A DNA stretch of 64,000 bases from Pseudomonas mucoides (GTDB lineage: Bacteria > Pseudomonadota > Gammaproteobacteria > Pseudomonadales > Pseudomonadaceae), in contig NZ_JACOPW010000008.1 in the NCBI RefSeq assembly GCF_015461845.1, positions 225,707-289,706 of the forward strand. The letters are read 5' to 3'. This document shows positions 7,157 to 16,092 of this stretch, piece after piece. The notes below the pieces were generated by a model. That model saw only the letters and a list, made by a program, of their open reading frames with translations, did no database searches and was not told the origin of the DNA. The translations under genes and the position numbers were made by a program. Within the stretch, counting starts at the first letter, position 1. Every line of letters begins with the position of its first letter.

Positions 7157-8059
7157 TTAGTGACGGGTATCTGACGGCGTGTCGACGCCCGCTCCGGCGA
7201 ATAATTGAGCGATATCGGCGGCATCGAACAGGTAGCGCTGATTGCAAAACTGACAATCGATCTCGATGTTGCCACCGTGTTCGACGACTAGGTTTTGCGC
7301 ATCCGCCACCCCCAGACTGACCAGGGCATTGGCGGAACGTTCGCGGGAGCAGCTGCAACGGAAGCGCAGTTTCTGCACGTCGAACAGGCGCACCTGCTCT
7401 TCGTGGTAGAGGCGATGGAGCACGGTTTCGTTGTCCAGACTCAGCAGCTCATCCGCGGTCAGGGTGCTACCCAGCGCGGTGATGTGCTGCCAGCTGGCGG
7501 CGCGTTCTTCTTCATCTTTCAAACGGTCTGCGGGCAATTGCTGCAACAGCAGGCCACGGGCACGGCGGCCATCGGCGTACAGCCAGAAGCGCGTACCGAC
7601 CTGTTGGGACATGACGAAATAATTGGTGAAGCACTCGGACAGGGTTTCGCCGTCGAGGTCGACGATGCCTTGGTAGCGCTGACCGTGGGTCGGGTCGACC
7701 GTCAGCGCCAGGACGCCGTTCGGCATCAGGTCGGCGAGCGTCGCGTCAGGGGCGATCTGGTCAGCTTCGTAACGGGCCAGGCCGCGAATATCGCGCTCAC
7801 TGGAGCACTCGATCATCAGCAGCGGGATCGGGCCGTCGGAACGGGCCTGAAGGATCAGCAAGCCATCGAACTTCAGCGCGCCGACCAGCAGAGAGGCGGC
7901 CGCCATCAGTTCGCCGAGCAGTTGCTGGACCGGTTCCGGATAGGCGTGCTTGGCCAGGACTTCGGCGTAGCTGAGCTCCAACGAGACCAGCTCGCCACGG
8001 GTGTCGCTGTCATCGAAGATGAAGCGTTGGGTGAAGTCGTTATCCGGTAGGTCGGTCAT
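7157..8059 (-). CDS. hslO: redox-regulated holdase chaperone Hsp33
   Basis: A 300-residue cytoplasmic chaperone switched on by oxidative stress. The N-terminal holdase domain is followed by the C-terminal zinc switch: CSC at about 235-237 and CQFC at 269-272, the four cysteines that bind zinc when reduced and form disulfides on oxidation. All four are present. Length agrees with E. coli Hsp33 (292). In Pseudomonas it lies between pckA and hslR, as here. A gap of about 410 bases separates it from hslR. Confidence 0.95.
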   Translation of the reverse strand: MTDLPDNDFTQRFIFDDSDTRGELVSLELSYAEVLAKHAYPEPVQQLLGELMAAASLLVGALKFDGLLILQARSDGPIPLLMIECSSERDIRGLARYEADQIAPDATLADLMPNGVLALTVDPTHGQRYQGIVDLDGETLSECFTNYFVMSQQVGTRFWLYADGRRARGLLLQQLPADRLKDEEERAASWQHITALGSTLTADELLSLDNETVLHRLYHEEQVRLFDVQKLRFRCSCSRERSANALVSLGVADAQNLVVEHGGNIEIDCQFCNQRYLFDAADIAQLFAGAGVDTPSDTRH

Positions 8060-8475
8060 AGGTCTGGGTATCTGAATGGGTGAAGATGGGGTTCAACGGT
8101 CAAAAATCGCGTGTGCTCGGCATGGCCGGTATTTTATGAACAATCCGGGGGTAGTTCCAAGCAAGGTGGAACGTCCGCCGGTATGGGCTCTCGCGATTTT
8201 GCGTCTCTGGCACTGCTGACCTTCTGGTTATGGCCTACAGGTCAGAGGCTGTGTGTGATTTTCGACGAGCGGCTGTTTGTCCGCTCGATGCGCCGCTGGC
8301 GAATCACCCGATATGGTTACTCGATCAGGTAATTGCAAGTCTTGCCTGTGGATAAGCTGGCCTCAGGCGAGTGCTGCGCACTCGATCGCGGGCAAGTCGA
8401 ATCGTCGCACCGCACGCTCCCACAGTAGACCGCATATCCCTGTGGGAGCGGGTTTGCCCGCGATGGCTGTATAAC
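8060..8475. other. gene-free stretch between hslR and hslO
   Basis: About 416 bases with no convincing gene. The part near 8060-8110 should hold the hslO promoter. A REP pair lies at 8384-8466 next to the end of hslR. An open frame at 8111-8332 on the plus strand has no ribosome site or recognisable motif and is not called. Confidence 0.5.
8384..8466. repeat. REPIN (inverted REP pair)
   Basis: Left arm ATCGCGGGCAAG...GCTCCCACAG (8384-8425), right arm CCCTGTGGGAGCGGGTTTGC...GATGG (8438-8466). It sits immediately after the stop of hslR. Confidence 0.75.
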
Positions 8476-8883
8476 TCACTCGTCGTTGCTGCTGCCCCGA
8501 AACTTGAACAGATCCCGGCGCTGTTTCTTGCTCGGCTTGCCATCGGTGGTCATCCCCAACGCACCCGCCTTGCGCTGGGCCGCGGCGTTTTCGCGCTTGG
8601 CGATGCTGGCCTCGGTTTCGGCATACAGTGTCTGGGCCTCCGGCGCGCCACGGCGAACGATCGACAAGGCCTGAACCACCACCGTGCGCTCTTCGAAACC
8701 TGCGCGAATCACAAATTCGTCGCCTACTCTTGGCTCCTTGCCCGGCTTGCAGCGCTCGCCGCGGCAATGCACCTTGCCGCTTTCAATCGCAGCCTTGGCC
8801 AAGGCTCGGGTTTTGTAAAAACGCGCGGCCCACAACCATTTATCGAGACGGACTTTGTCGTCCTCTTCGTTTTTTTGTGCCAT
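8476..8883 (-). CDS. hslR: ribosome-associated heat shock protein Hsp15 (S4 RNA-binding)
   Basis: A 135-residue basic protein with an S4 RNA-binding domain at about 11-70 (VRLDKWLWAARFYKTRALA, then IESGKVHCRGERCKPGKEP). Hsp15 binds free 50S subunits that still carry a nascent chain and helps recycle them. The C-terminal third is Lys/Arg-rich (GKPSKKQRRDLFKFR), as in the family. Length matches E. coli HslR (133). It shares the strand and neighbourhood with hslO, the other heat-shock protein, but a 416-base gap with a REPIN suggests separate transcripts. Confidence 0.93.
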   Translation of the reverse strand: MAQKNEEDDKVRLDKWLWAARFYKTRALAKAAIESGKVHCRGERCKPGKEPRVGDEFVIRAGFEERTVVVQALSIVRRGAPEAQTLYAETEASIAKRENAAAQRKAGALGMTTDGKPSKKQRRDLFKFRGSSNDE

Positions 8884-9099
8884 GGGATTTCCTCATTCTG
8901 AAATATTGGTGAACTGTACTACTGTTTCAGTCGCACCAAGAATTGCACCGGCGCGGATTACAATGCATGCATTCCAGAACCTCCTCGGAGGGCTGGAAAT
9001 CCGGGCCGTAGATATCTGTCGCCTTTTAACCATTATTCTGCGTGAATACCGCGAATTCGGCCGCTTGCGGGCCGTGCGGTTTCTACCGGTTGAGCAACT

Positions 9100-9579
9100 T
9101 TGAAGACATTTGATCATTTGACCGTTGTCGGTCTGCGCGAGTGGGTGGCGCTCCCTGATTTGGGAGTCGCGGGCCTGCGGGCAAAAATCGACACCGGTGC
9201 CAGTACCTCCAGCCTGCATGCCACCGACATCGAGCCGTTCGAGCGCGATGGCGAGCAGTGGGTTCGCTTCACCGCGCACTTGGGCACGGTGGTGCAATTG
9301 CGTCATCGACGCTGTGAAGCACCGCTGGTGACGATGAAAACCATTAAAAGCTCCAACGGCCACGCGCAGAAGCGCTACGTGGTCAGTACCACCCTGGCCC
9401 TCGGTGATCGGGTCTGGAAGGTTGAGTTCACGCTCGCCTGCCGCAAATCCATGCGTTATCGCCTGTTACTCGGTTCCAAAGCCCTGATTCACGGCCAACT
9501 GGTGGTCAATCCGGGCATCAAGTACGTACAAGACAAGCCGGTGTTCCCGGTATCTACCTCTTCCACAGGTGTTGCATGA
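9100..9579 (+). CDS. rimB: RimB-type putative zinc protease (RimK-associated, DUF785)
   Basis: A 159-residue protein with a retropepsin-like motif AKIDTGASTSSLHA near residue 28, the core of the COG4067/DUF785 family often annotated as ATP-dependent zinc protease. In P. fluorescens the homologue RimB works with RimK in modifying ribosomal protein S6. The start must be the TTG at 9100, as no ATG or GTG fits the conserved N-terminus (KTFDHLTVVGLREWVALPD). It overlaps rimK by 4 bases (ATGA), so the two are translationally coupled. The rimA phosphodiesterase gene described in some fluorescent pseudomonads is not adjacent. Confidence 0.8.
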   Translation: MKTFDHLTVVGLREWVALPDLGVAGLRAKIDTGASTSSLHATDIEPFERDGEQWVRFTAHLGTVVQLRHRRCEAPLVTMKTIKSSNGHAQKRYVVSTTLALGDRVWKVEFTLACRKSMRYRLLLGSKALIHGQLVVNPGIKYVQDKPVFPVSTSSTGVA

Positions 9580-10481
9580 AGATCGCTGTGCTGTCGCGGA
9601 ATCCGCGTCTGTATTCCACTCGTCGTCTGGTTGAAGCCGGTACCGAGCGTGGCCACGAAATGGTGGTGATCGACACCCTGCGCGCCTACATGAACATTGC
9701 CAGCCACAAGCCGCAGATCCACTACCGCGGCAAGCCGCTGGAAGGGTTCGATGCGGTGATCCCCCGGATCGGTGCGTCGGTAACGTTCTATGGCTGCGCG
9801 GTGTTGCGTCAGTTTGAAATGATGGGCGTGTTTCCGCTCAATGAATCGGTGGCCATTGCCCGCTCGCGGGACAAACTGCGCTCGCTGCAATTGCTGTCAC
9901 GTCGCGGGATCGGTTTGCCGGTAACCGGGTTCGCGCACTCCCCGGATGACATTCCCGACCTGATCGACATGGTCAACGGCGCTCCGCTGGTGATCAAGGT
10001 GCTGGAAGGCACCCAAGGCATCGGCGTGGTGTTGTGTGAAACCGCGACGGCGGCGGAGTCGGTGATCGAAGCGTTCATGGGCCTGAAGCAGAACATCATG
10101 GTCCAGGAATACATCAAGGAAGCCGGCGGCGCGGACATCCGTTGTTTCGTGGTCGGTGACAAGGTGATTGCGGCGATGAAGCGCCAGGCCAAGCCTGGGG
10201 AGTTTCGCTCCAACCTGCATCGGGGTGGCAGCGCCAGCCTGATCAAGATCACCCCGGAAGAACGTATGACTGCATTGCGTGCGGCGAAGGTGATGGGCCT
10301 GGCGGTGGCGGGTGTGGATATCTTGCGTTCGAATCACGGGCCGCTGGTGATGGAAGTGAATTCGTCACCGGGTCTGGAAGGGATCGAGACCACCACCGGG
10401 AAGAATGTGGCGGGGATCATCATTGAGCATCTGGAGAAGAATGGTGGGCCGAATATGACGCGCACCAAAGGCAAGGGATAA
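9576..10481 (+). CDS. rimK: ribosomal protein S6 glutamate ligase RimK
   Basis: A 301-residue ATP-grasp enzyme that adds glutamate residues to the C-terminus of ribosomal protein S6. Visible signatures: N-terminal MKIAVLSRNPRLYSTRRLVE, the ATP-binding APLVIKVLEGTQGIGVVL (about 139-156), the VQEYI and DIRCFVVGD segments, and the metal-binding end VMEVNSSPGLEGIE. Length equals E. coli RimK (300). In Pseudomonas RimK activity alters the ribosomal proteome and virulence traits. It is coupled to rimB by a 4-base overlap and converges with envZ; the gap holds a hairpin-forming repeat that probably ends both transcripts. Confidence 0.95.
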   Translation: MKIAVLSRNPRLYSTRRLVEAGTERGHEMVVIDTLRAYMNIASHKPQIHYRGKPLEGFDAVIPRIGASVTFYGCAVLRQFEMMGVFPLNESVAIARSRDKLRSLQLLSRRGIGLPVTGFAHSPDDIPDLIDMVNGAPLVIKVLEGTQGIGVVLCETATAAESVIEAFMGLKQNIMVQEYIKEAGGADIRCFVVGDKVIAAMKRQAKPGEFRSNLHRGGSASLIKITPEERMTALRAAKVMGLAVAGVDILRSNHGPLVMEVNSSPGLEGIETTTGKNVAGIIIEHLEKNGGPNMTRTKGKG

Positions 10482-10487
10482 AAAAGC

Positions 10488-10580
10488 AGCTTTAAGCGGC
10501 AAGTTTCAAGCTGCAAGTAAAAAGCGGATTTGCTTTTCGCTTGAAGCTTGAAGCTTGAAGCTTGAAGCTTGAAGCTGCTG
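10488..10580. repeat. GCTTGAA heptamer array and long hairpin between rimK and envZ
   Basis: Five head-to-tail copies of GCTTGAA at 10539-10573 followed by GCTGCTG. The left side (10489-10518, AGCAGCTTTAAGC... TTTCAAGCTGCAAG) is complementary, so the whole can fold into a long stem. It lies between two convergent genes and could serve as a terminator for both. The repeat number is likely to vary between strains. Confidence 0.7.
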
Positions 10581-11894
10581 CTATACCGCATCTCGAGGCA
10601 ACATCAACCCCAGCGGCAACCGCACCCGCGCTTCCAGCCCGCCACCGGAACGGTTGCGCAGCTCTACATTCCCGCCATGCATCGAAGCGATCCGCTTCAC
10701 GATCGCCAAACCCAATCCAGTCCCCTTGCCACCCCGGGCACGATCCCCCCGGGTGAACGGATTGAAGATCGCTTCCAGCTCGGAAGGATCAATCCCCGCC
10801 CCACGGTCCATGACACTCAGTACCACATACGGTGCGCTGGTATCGCCGGAGACATAGGCTGCCACCTCAACGCCACTGCCCGCGTGATGCAAGGCATTGC
10901 CGATCAGGTTGTTCAACAGGCGTTTCATCGACACCCGACGCAATGGAAACGGCTGAATCGGCTCCAGGCGCAGACGGACCTTTTCTTCACTCTGGTTGTA
11001 CGGCGCAGCGACTTCACGAACCAGGTCGCTGAGGTCCACCTCTTCCACCGACTCGTCACGGCCATCGCGAATAAACGCCAGAAACTGGTCGAGAATCGCG
11101 TCCATGTCCTCAATGTCGCGCACCATGTCGTCGGTGAGGTCGGTGCGATCCCCCATCAGCTCCAGAGACAGCCGCAAGCGGGTCAAGGGCGTACGCAGGT
11201 CGTGGGACACTCCCGCCAGCATCAATTCGCGCTCACGCCCGGCCTGCTCGACGTCTTCGGCCATCTGGTTGAAGGCGCGGTAAACCTCAGTCATTTCGCT
11301 GGGCGTATCACTGATCGGCAGTCGCACGCTGCGTCCCTGGCCAAGTTGCCTGGCGGCATACACCAGACGTTTCAACGGTTGATTGAGCTGACTGACGAAA
11401 ATCCACGCCGACGCAGTCGACAGCAAGCCAATGGCGAGGAACCAGCCGAGCACGTTCCAGATTTTCTGGCCACGCAACGGATGGGGATACAGCGGCACTT
11501 TCAGCCAGCCATCGCCCAGGCTCGGCGCCCGGACCCACAGCGCCGGTGGTGAGTGCATGCGCAATCGAACTTCAGTGTCGGCGCCCAGTTCGGCCTGCAT
11601 CTGCCGCTGGTAAATCTCGCTGTACGGCCAATGCTGTTCACCCTCCGGTACACCCGCACCCACGACCCGGATCAGGGTGGCGGCATCGGCAATTTTCGCG
11701 CGGTTTTCTTCATCAGCAGCCCAATAGGCGCGCAGCGTCAGGGCGACGCCGTGGCTGTATTGGCGGTCCACCAGCACGTCTTCGTTCATCAACAGATAAA
11801 CCAGGGTCAGCGCCTTGGAAAACAGGACGACGATCAGCACCAGCCAAAGGGTGCGGGAGAAGAAACTCTGGGGGAACCAAACGGGGGTTTTCAT
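10581..11894 (-). CDS. envZ: sensor histidine kinase EnvZ (AmgS in P. aeruginosa)
   Basis: A 437-residue inner-membrane histidine kinase. Order: first membrane helix (about 10-35, TLWLVLIVVLFSKALTLVYLL), periplasmic domain, second helix near 160, HAMP, the phosphoacceptor box LAGVSHDLRTPLTRLRLSLE (His in SHDLRTP), and the ATPase domain with the G-box GKGTGLGLAIVKRI. It pairs with the regulator ompR upstream on the same strand, separated by about 115 bases that contain degenerate REP-like arms. The P. aeruginosa homologue AmgS senses membrane stress and controls aminoglycoside tolerance; the E. coli homologue controls porins. Confidence 0.92.
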   Translation of the reverse strand: MKTPVWFPQSFFSRTLWLVLIVVLFSKALTLVYLLMNEDVLVDRQYSHGVALTLRAYWAADEENRAKIADAATLIRVVGAGVPEGEQHWPYSEIYQRQMQAELGADTEVRLRMHSPPALWVRAPSLGDGWLKVPLYPHPLRGQKIWNVLGWFLAIGLLSTASAWIFVSQLNQPLKRLVYAARQLGQGRSVRLPISDTPSEMTEVYRAFNQMAEDVEQAGRERELMLAGVSHDLRTPLTRLRLSLELMGDRTDLTDDMVRDIEDMDAILDQFLAFIRDGRDESVEEVDLSDLVREVAAPYNQSEEKVRLRLEPIQPFPLRRVSMKRLLNNLIGNALHHAGSGVEVAAYVSGDTSAPYVVLSVMDRGAGIDPSELEAIFNPFTRGDRARGGKGTGLGLAIVKRIASMHGGNVELRNRSGGGLEARVRLPLGLMLPRDAV

Positions 11895-11911
11895 GGATAA
11901 CCGCTACACAC

Positions 11912-12000
11912 TTGCAGGAGCGAGCGATGCTCGCATATTGCGGATCGCGAGTCTGCGGACAAAGTCGTCTGACCGTTGCCCGCAAGACCCGCTCCTACAA
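11912..12000. repeat. degenerate REP-like inverted pair between ompR and envZ
   Basis: GCAGGAGCGAGCGATGCTCGC (11914-11934) is roughly inverted by CCCGCAAGACCCGCTCCTACA near 11979-11999. It lies inside the ompR-envZ unit, where it could lower envZ expression or stabilise the ompR message. Confidence 0.5.
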
Positions 12001-12008
12001 ATCGCCGA

Positions 12009-12749
12009 TCACTTGGTGGCGGCGCCATCCGGAACGAACACGTAGCCCACGCCCCAGACAGTCTGGATGTAACGCGGCTTGGACGGATCGGGTTCGATCA
12101 TCCGGCGCAGACGGGAAATCTGCACGTCGATGGAACGCTCCAGGGCATCCCACTCGCGGCCACGGGCCAGGTTCATCAGTTTGTCGCGGGTCAATGGCTG
12201 ACGCGCGTTCATGACCAATGCCTTGAGGACCGCAAACTCACCGGTGGTGAGCATGTGCACTTCGTCACCGCGCTTGAGCTCGCGGGTCGCCAGCGACAGT
12301 TCGTAATCACCGAACGTCACGCTTTCGTCTTCGCTGCCCGGTGCACCTGGCACAGGCGTCGACTGACGACGCAGGACCGCTTTGACGCGGGCCATCAACT
12401 CGTCCGGGTTGAACGGCTTGGCCAGGTAATCGTCGGCGCCCAGTTCAAGGCCCTTGATACGGCTCAGCTCGTCGCCCTTGGCGGTCAGCATGATGATCGG
12501 AATCTGATTGTTCGCCGTGCGCAGGCGGCGGCACGCGGTCAGGCCGTCTTCGCCAGGCAGCATCAGGTCGAGGACGACCAGGTTGAACACTTCACGCGCC
12601 AGCAGGCGGTCCATTTGCTCGGTGTTCGGTACGGCGCGGGCGCGGTAGCCCTTGCTGACGAAAAAGCGTTCCAGCAGGCTGCTCAGCCCTGGATCGTCGT
12701 CAACAATAAGAATTTTTTCGCCTTCAGCAATGTTTGCAGTGCTGCTCAT
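12009..12749 (-). CDS. ompR: response regulator OmpR (AmgR in P. aeruginosa)
   Basis: A 246-residue two-domain regulator. Receiver domain residues 12-125: acidic pair DDD in ILIVDDDPG, phosphoacceptor Asp in LVVLDLMLPGEDG, Thr in IMLTAKG and Lys in YLAKPFNP. The C-terminal winged-helix DNA-binding domain includes ERSIDVQISRLRRMIEPDP and the final GVGYVFVPDG, as in OmpR/PhoB proteins. It precedes envZ on the same strand. Start ATG at 12749 is preceded by AAAGGAG. It is divergent from tex across 361 bases. Confidence 0.94.
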   Translation of the reverse strand: MSSTANIAEGEKILIVDDDPGLSSLLERFFVSKGYRARAVPNTEQMDRLLAREVFNLVVLDLMLPGEDGLTACRRLRTANNQIPIIMLTAKGDELSRIKGLELGADDYLAKPFNPDELMARVKAVLRRQSTPVPGAPGSEDESVTFGDYELSLATRELKRGDEVHMLTTGEFAVLKALVMNARQPLTRDKLMNLARGREWDALERSIDVQISRLRRMIEPDPSKPRYIQTVWGVGYVFVPDGAATK

Positions 12750-13110
12750 TAGATGCTCCTTTTAGCTCGGCGCGCATTATGGCGTAGCTGCCGTTATACG
12801 CACCGTGTGCATTGTTAGCAGATTTTTCCTCCACCGCCAGCAAACCGGCCATTGCCCCTCCAGTCTGCGATGCCCCCGAACGGCCGAACGCTGGTTATAA
12901 TGCGCGGCCTTTTGTGTCAGGCAACATCAGACAGGTACGACAGAGCGGCGCCATTTATTTCCCGGGCGTGCGCAGTAATTGTTCGATTTCACGGGTCAAT
13001 GGGGTGCCCTTTGATCCAGGCAGCGGCGCAGGCCAGGCCGCTCAACCAGACTCGCAGAGCCTTTAATTCTGCGCCTGCGAGCCTGCTTTCACAATTTGTC
13101 AGGTGGTTTT
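12750..13110. other. divergent promoter region of ompR and tex
   Basis: No convincing gene. A perfect TATAAT lies at 12896-12901 reading toward tex, although no good -35 hexamer is evident. The open frame at 12812-13066 shows no motif or ribosome site. The leftmost part must drive ompR. Confidence 0.45.
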
Positions 13111-15435
13111 ATGGACAGCATCAACAGCCGCATCGCCGAGGAACTCGGTGTACGCCCACAACAGGTCGAAGCGGCCGTCGCGCTACTCGATGAAGGCTCT
13201 ACCGTTCCCTTCATCGCCCGTTACCGGAAAGAAGTGACCGGCAGCCTCGATGACATCCAGTTGCGGCATCTGGAAGAGCGTCTGCGCTACCTGCGAGAAC
13301 TCGACGAACGGCGCATCAGCATCCTCGCCAGCATCGAAGAGCAAGGCAAGCTGACCCCGCAACTTGAGCGCGACATCAAACTCGCCGACACCAAGACCCG
13401 CCTCGAAGACTTGTACCTGCCGTACAAGCAGAAGCGCCGCACCAAGGGCCAGATCGCCCTGGAAGCCGGCCTCGGCGAACTGGCCGACGGCCTGTTCAAC
13501 GACCCGACCCTGACCCCGGACACCGAAGCCGCACGCTTCATCAACGCCGAAAAAGGCGTGGCCGATGTCAAGGCAGCCCTCGAAGGCGCCAAGTACATCC
13601 TCATGGAACGCTTCGCCGAAGATGCCGGTTTGCTGGACAAACTGCGCAGCTACCTGAAGCAGGAAGCCACCCTCAGTGCCCGCGTCATTGCCGGCAAGGA
13701 AGAGGAAGGCGCCAAGTTCCGCGACTATTTCGAACACGACGAACCGCTGAAAAGCATGCCATCGCACCGCGCGCTCGCCATTTTCCGTGGCCGTAACGAA
13801 GGCATTCTGAGTTCGGCGCTGAAAGTCGGCGACGAGCTGCCGGGCACCATGCACCCGTGCGAAGGCATGATCGGCCAGCAATTCGGCATCCAGAACCAGA
13901 ATCGCGCCGCCGACAAATGGTTGGGCGAGGTGGTGCGCTGGACCTGGAAGGTCAAGCTTTACACCCACCTCGAAACCGATTTGCTGGGTGAACTGCGCGA
14001 TGGCGCGGAAACCGAAGCGATCAACGTGTTCGCGCACAACCTGCACGATTTGCTGCTGTCGGCCCCGGCCGGCCCACGCGCCACCCTGGGTCTCGACCCG
14101 GGCCTGCGCACCGGTTGCAAGGTCGCCGTGGTCGACGCCACCGGCAAGCTGCTGGATCACGCCACGGTTTACCCGCACGTGCCGCACAACAAGTGGGACC
14201 AGACCCTCGCCGTTCTGGCCGCCCTGTGCGCCAAGCACTCGGTCGACCTGATCGCCATCGGCAACGGCACCGCCAGCCGCGAAACCGACAAGCTGGCTGC
14301 TGAGCTGATCAAAAAATACCCGGCGATGAAAATGACCAAGGTCATGGTCTCCGAGGCCGGCGCATCGGTTTACTCGGCGTCGGAACTGGCGTCGAAAGAA
14401 TTCCCGGATCTGGACGTGTCGATCCGTGGCGCGGTGTCGATTGCCCGTCGCTTGCAGGATCCACTGGCCGAGCTGGTGAAGATTGATCCGAAATCCATCG
14501 GCGTCGGCCAGTACCAGCACGACGTGTCGCAGCTGAAACTGGCCCGCGGCCTGGACGCGGTAGTCGAGGACTGCGTGAACGCCGTGGGCGTCGACGTCAA
14601 CACCGCCTCCGTGGCGCTGCTGGCCCGCATTTCCGGCCTCAACGCGACCCTGGCGCAGAACATCGTCAGCCACCGTGACGAGCACGGCGCGTTCAAAACC
14701 CGCGCCGCGTTGAAGAAAGTCGCGCGTCTGGGCGAAAAAACCTTCGAACAAGCCGCAGGCTTCCTGCGGGTGATGAACGGCGATAACCCGCTGGATTCGT
14801 CGGCCGTTCACCCGGAAGCCTATCCGCTTGTACAGCGCATTGCCGCTGAAACCGACCGCGACATCCGCTCGCTGATCGGCGACGCCAGCTTCCTCAAGCG
14901 TCTTGATCCGAAGAAGTACACCGACGAAACCTTCGGTCTGCCAACGGTCACCGACATCCTGCAAGAGCTGGAAAAACCGGGGCGTGACCCGCGTCCAGAG
15001 TTCAAGACCGCCGAGTTCCAGGAAGGCGTCGAAGACCTCAAGGACCTCGAACTGGGCATGATCCTCGAAGGCGTGGTGACCAACGTGACCAACTTTGGCG
15101 CGTTCGTCGACATCGGCGTGCATCAGGACGGTTTGGTGCACATCTCTGCGCTTTCGGAGAAGTTCATCAAGGATCCACGTGAAGCGGTGAAGGCCGGTGA
15201 TGTGGTGAAGGTGAAGGTCATGGAAGTCGACATCCCGCGCAAACGCGTGGGTCTGTCGATGCGCATGAGCGACACCCCGGGCGAGAAGATCGACGGTGCG
15301 CGCGGCGCACGTCCGGGGTCGGCACCACGCCAGTCCCAGAACACCGCACCGCGCAAGGAAACCACAGCGCCAGCCCCGAGCAACAACGCGATGGCGTCGC
15401 TGTTCGCCAACGCCAAGCAGTTGAAGAAACGCTGA
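13111..15435 (+). CDS. tex: transcription accessory protein Tex (S1 RNA-binding)
   Basis: A 774-residue RNA- and DNA-binding protein. The N-terminal helical Tex region (MDSINSRIAEELGVRPQQVE) is followed by a YqgF-like RNase H fold (starting at ATLGLDPGLRTGCKVAVVDA), helix-hairpin-helix repeats (SGLNATLAQNIVSHRDEHG) and a C-terminal S1 domain (GMILEGVVTNVTNFGAFVDI). The last 55 residues are a low-complexity Ala/Pro/Arg tail. Tex is broadly conserved, essential for toxin gene expression in Bordetella, and in Pseudomonas structurally characterised from P. aeruginosa; its exact task in transcription is unclear. ATG 13111 follows an AGGTGG site; a TTG at 13096 is less likely. Its stop overlaps the next start by one base. 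Confidence 0.95.
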   Translation: MDSINSRIAEELGVRPQQVEAAVALLDEGSTVPFIARYRKEVTGSLDDIQLRHLEERLRYLRELDERRISILASIEEQGKLTPQLERDIKLADTKTRLEDLYLPYKQKRRTKGQIALEAGLGELADGLFNDPTLTPDTEAARFINAEKGVADVKAALEGAKYILMERFAEDAGLLDKLRSYLKQEATLSARVIAGKEEEGAKFRDYFEHDEPLKSMPSHRALAIFRGRNEGILSSALKVGDELPGTMHPCEGMIGQQFGIQNQNRAADKWLGEVVRWTWKVKLYTHLETDLLGELRDGAETEAINVFAHNLHDLLLSAPAGPRATLGLDPGLRTGCKVAVVDATGKLLDHATVYPHVPHNKWDQTLAVLAALCAKHSVDLIAIGNGTASRETDKLAAELIKKYPAMKMTKVMVSEAGASVYSASELASKEFPDLDVSIRGAVSIARRLQDPLAELVKIDPKSIGVGQYQHDVSQLKLARGLDAVVEDCVNAVGVDVNTASVALLARISGLNATLAQNIVSHRDEHGAFKTRAALKKVARLGEKTFEQAAGFLRVMNGDNPLDSSAVHPEAYPLVQRIAAETDRDIRSLIGDASFLKRLDPKKYTDETFGLPTVTDILQELEKPGRDPRPEFKTAEFQEGVEDLKDLELGMILEGVVTNVTNFGAFVDIGVHQDGLVHISALSEKFIKDPREAVKAGDVVKVKVMEVDIPRKRVGLSMRMSDTPGEKIDGARGARPGSAPRQSQNTAPRKETTAPAPSNNAMASLFANAKQLKKR

Positions 15436-15818
15436 TGGACATCCCTGCCGGGTACACCGAAAGCGCCTTTTTCAAGCTGCTGGGGTGTCGCTTGCACAGC
15501 CTGGAAACCGGGGTGGCGCACGTCGCCCTGGCACTGGAGCCAGAGCTGCGCAATCGCGGCGGAAAGCTGCACGGCGGGGCTTTGTTCAGTCTGGTGGACA
15601 TTGCCATGGGGCTGGCCTGCTCCAGCACCCACGGCTTTGACCAGCAGAGCGCGACCATCGAATGCAAGATCAACTACATCCGTGCTGTTTCAGACGGCGA
15701 AGTGATGTGCACGGCGCGGGTGATCCACCCGGGCCGCCGCACGCTGGTGGTCGAGGCCGATGTGATGCAAGGCGACAAACTGGTCGCAAAAGCACAAGGC
15801 ACGTTCGCTGTCCTGTAG
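15435..15818 (+). CDS. PaaI-type hotdog-fold thioesterase
   Basis: A 127-residue hotdog-fold acyl-CoA thioesterase. The signature RGGKLHGGALFSLVDIAMGLA contains the conserved N/G-HGG loop and catalytic acidic residue (Asp) of the PaaI/YdiI family. Substrate is not predictable; relatives hydrolyse phenylacetyl-, hydroxybenzoyl- or medium-chain acyl-CoA. It overlaps the stop of tex by one base (TGATG), so it is co-translated, a pairing seen across Pseudomonas. A REPIN follows. Confidence 0.85.
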   Translation: MDIPAGYTESAFFKLLGCRLHSLETGVAHVALALEPELRNRGGKLHGGALFSLVDIAMGLACSSTHGFDQQSATIECKINYIRAVSDGEVMCTARVIHPGRRTLVVEADVMQGDKLVAKAQGTFAVL

Positions 15819-15858
15819 CTAGATGTCACCGATTTGAGTTAATTTCGGCGCAATGCAA

Positions 15859-15953
15859 CCTGTGGGCGCGAGCTTGCTCGCGATGGCGGTGTGTCAGACG
15901 ACATCAATGTTGACTGACAGTCCCTCATCGCGAGCAAGCTCGCTCCCACGGGG
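15859..15953. repeat. REPIN (inverted REP pair)
   Basis: GTGGGCGCGAGCTTGCTCGCGATGG (from 15861) inverted by CATCGCGAGCAAGCTCGCTC...ACGGGG (to 15953). Lies between the thioesterase gene and gshA. Confidence 0.85.
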
Positions 15954-16092
15954 TTTGTGCAATTCCTGACTGACCGGCATTAGGCCTGTGCGGCTCGAAA
16001 AAACCAGGCGAAAACGCCAGTTTTAACTTCACCCTTGTAGACCGTCTTGCCCACCCCCATATTGGGGCGACTGACGCGTGAAGGAATCCAAC

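Noticed and set aside
8111..8332. 73-codon open frame between hslR and hslO
   Set aside because: No ribosome site, no motif; considered because P. aeruginosa has a small gene between these two.
10539..10573. CRISPR-like short repeats
   Set aside because: The repeats are 7 bases long with no spacers; this is a simple tandem repeat.
12812..13066. 84-codon open frame between ompR and tex
   Set aside because: Covers the probable promoter region and has no coding features.
13183..15141. 652-codon open frame antisense to tex
   Set aside because: Shadow of tex; no motif, no ribosome site.
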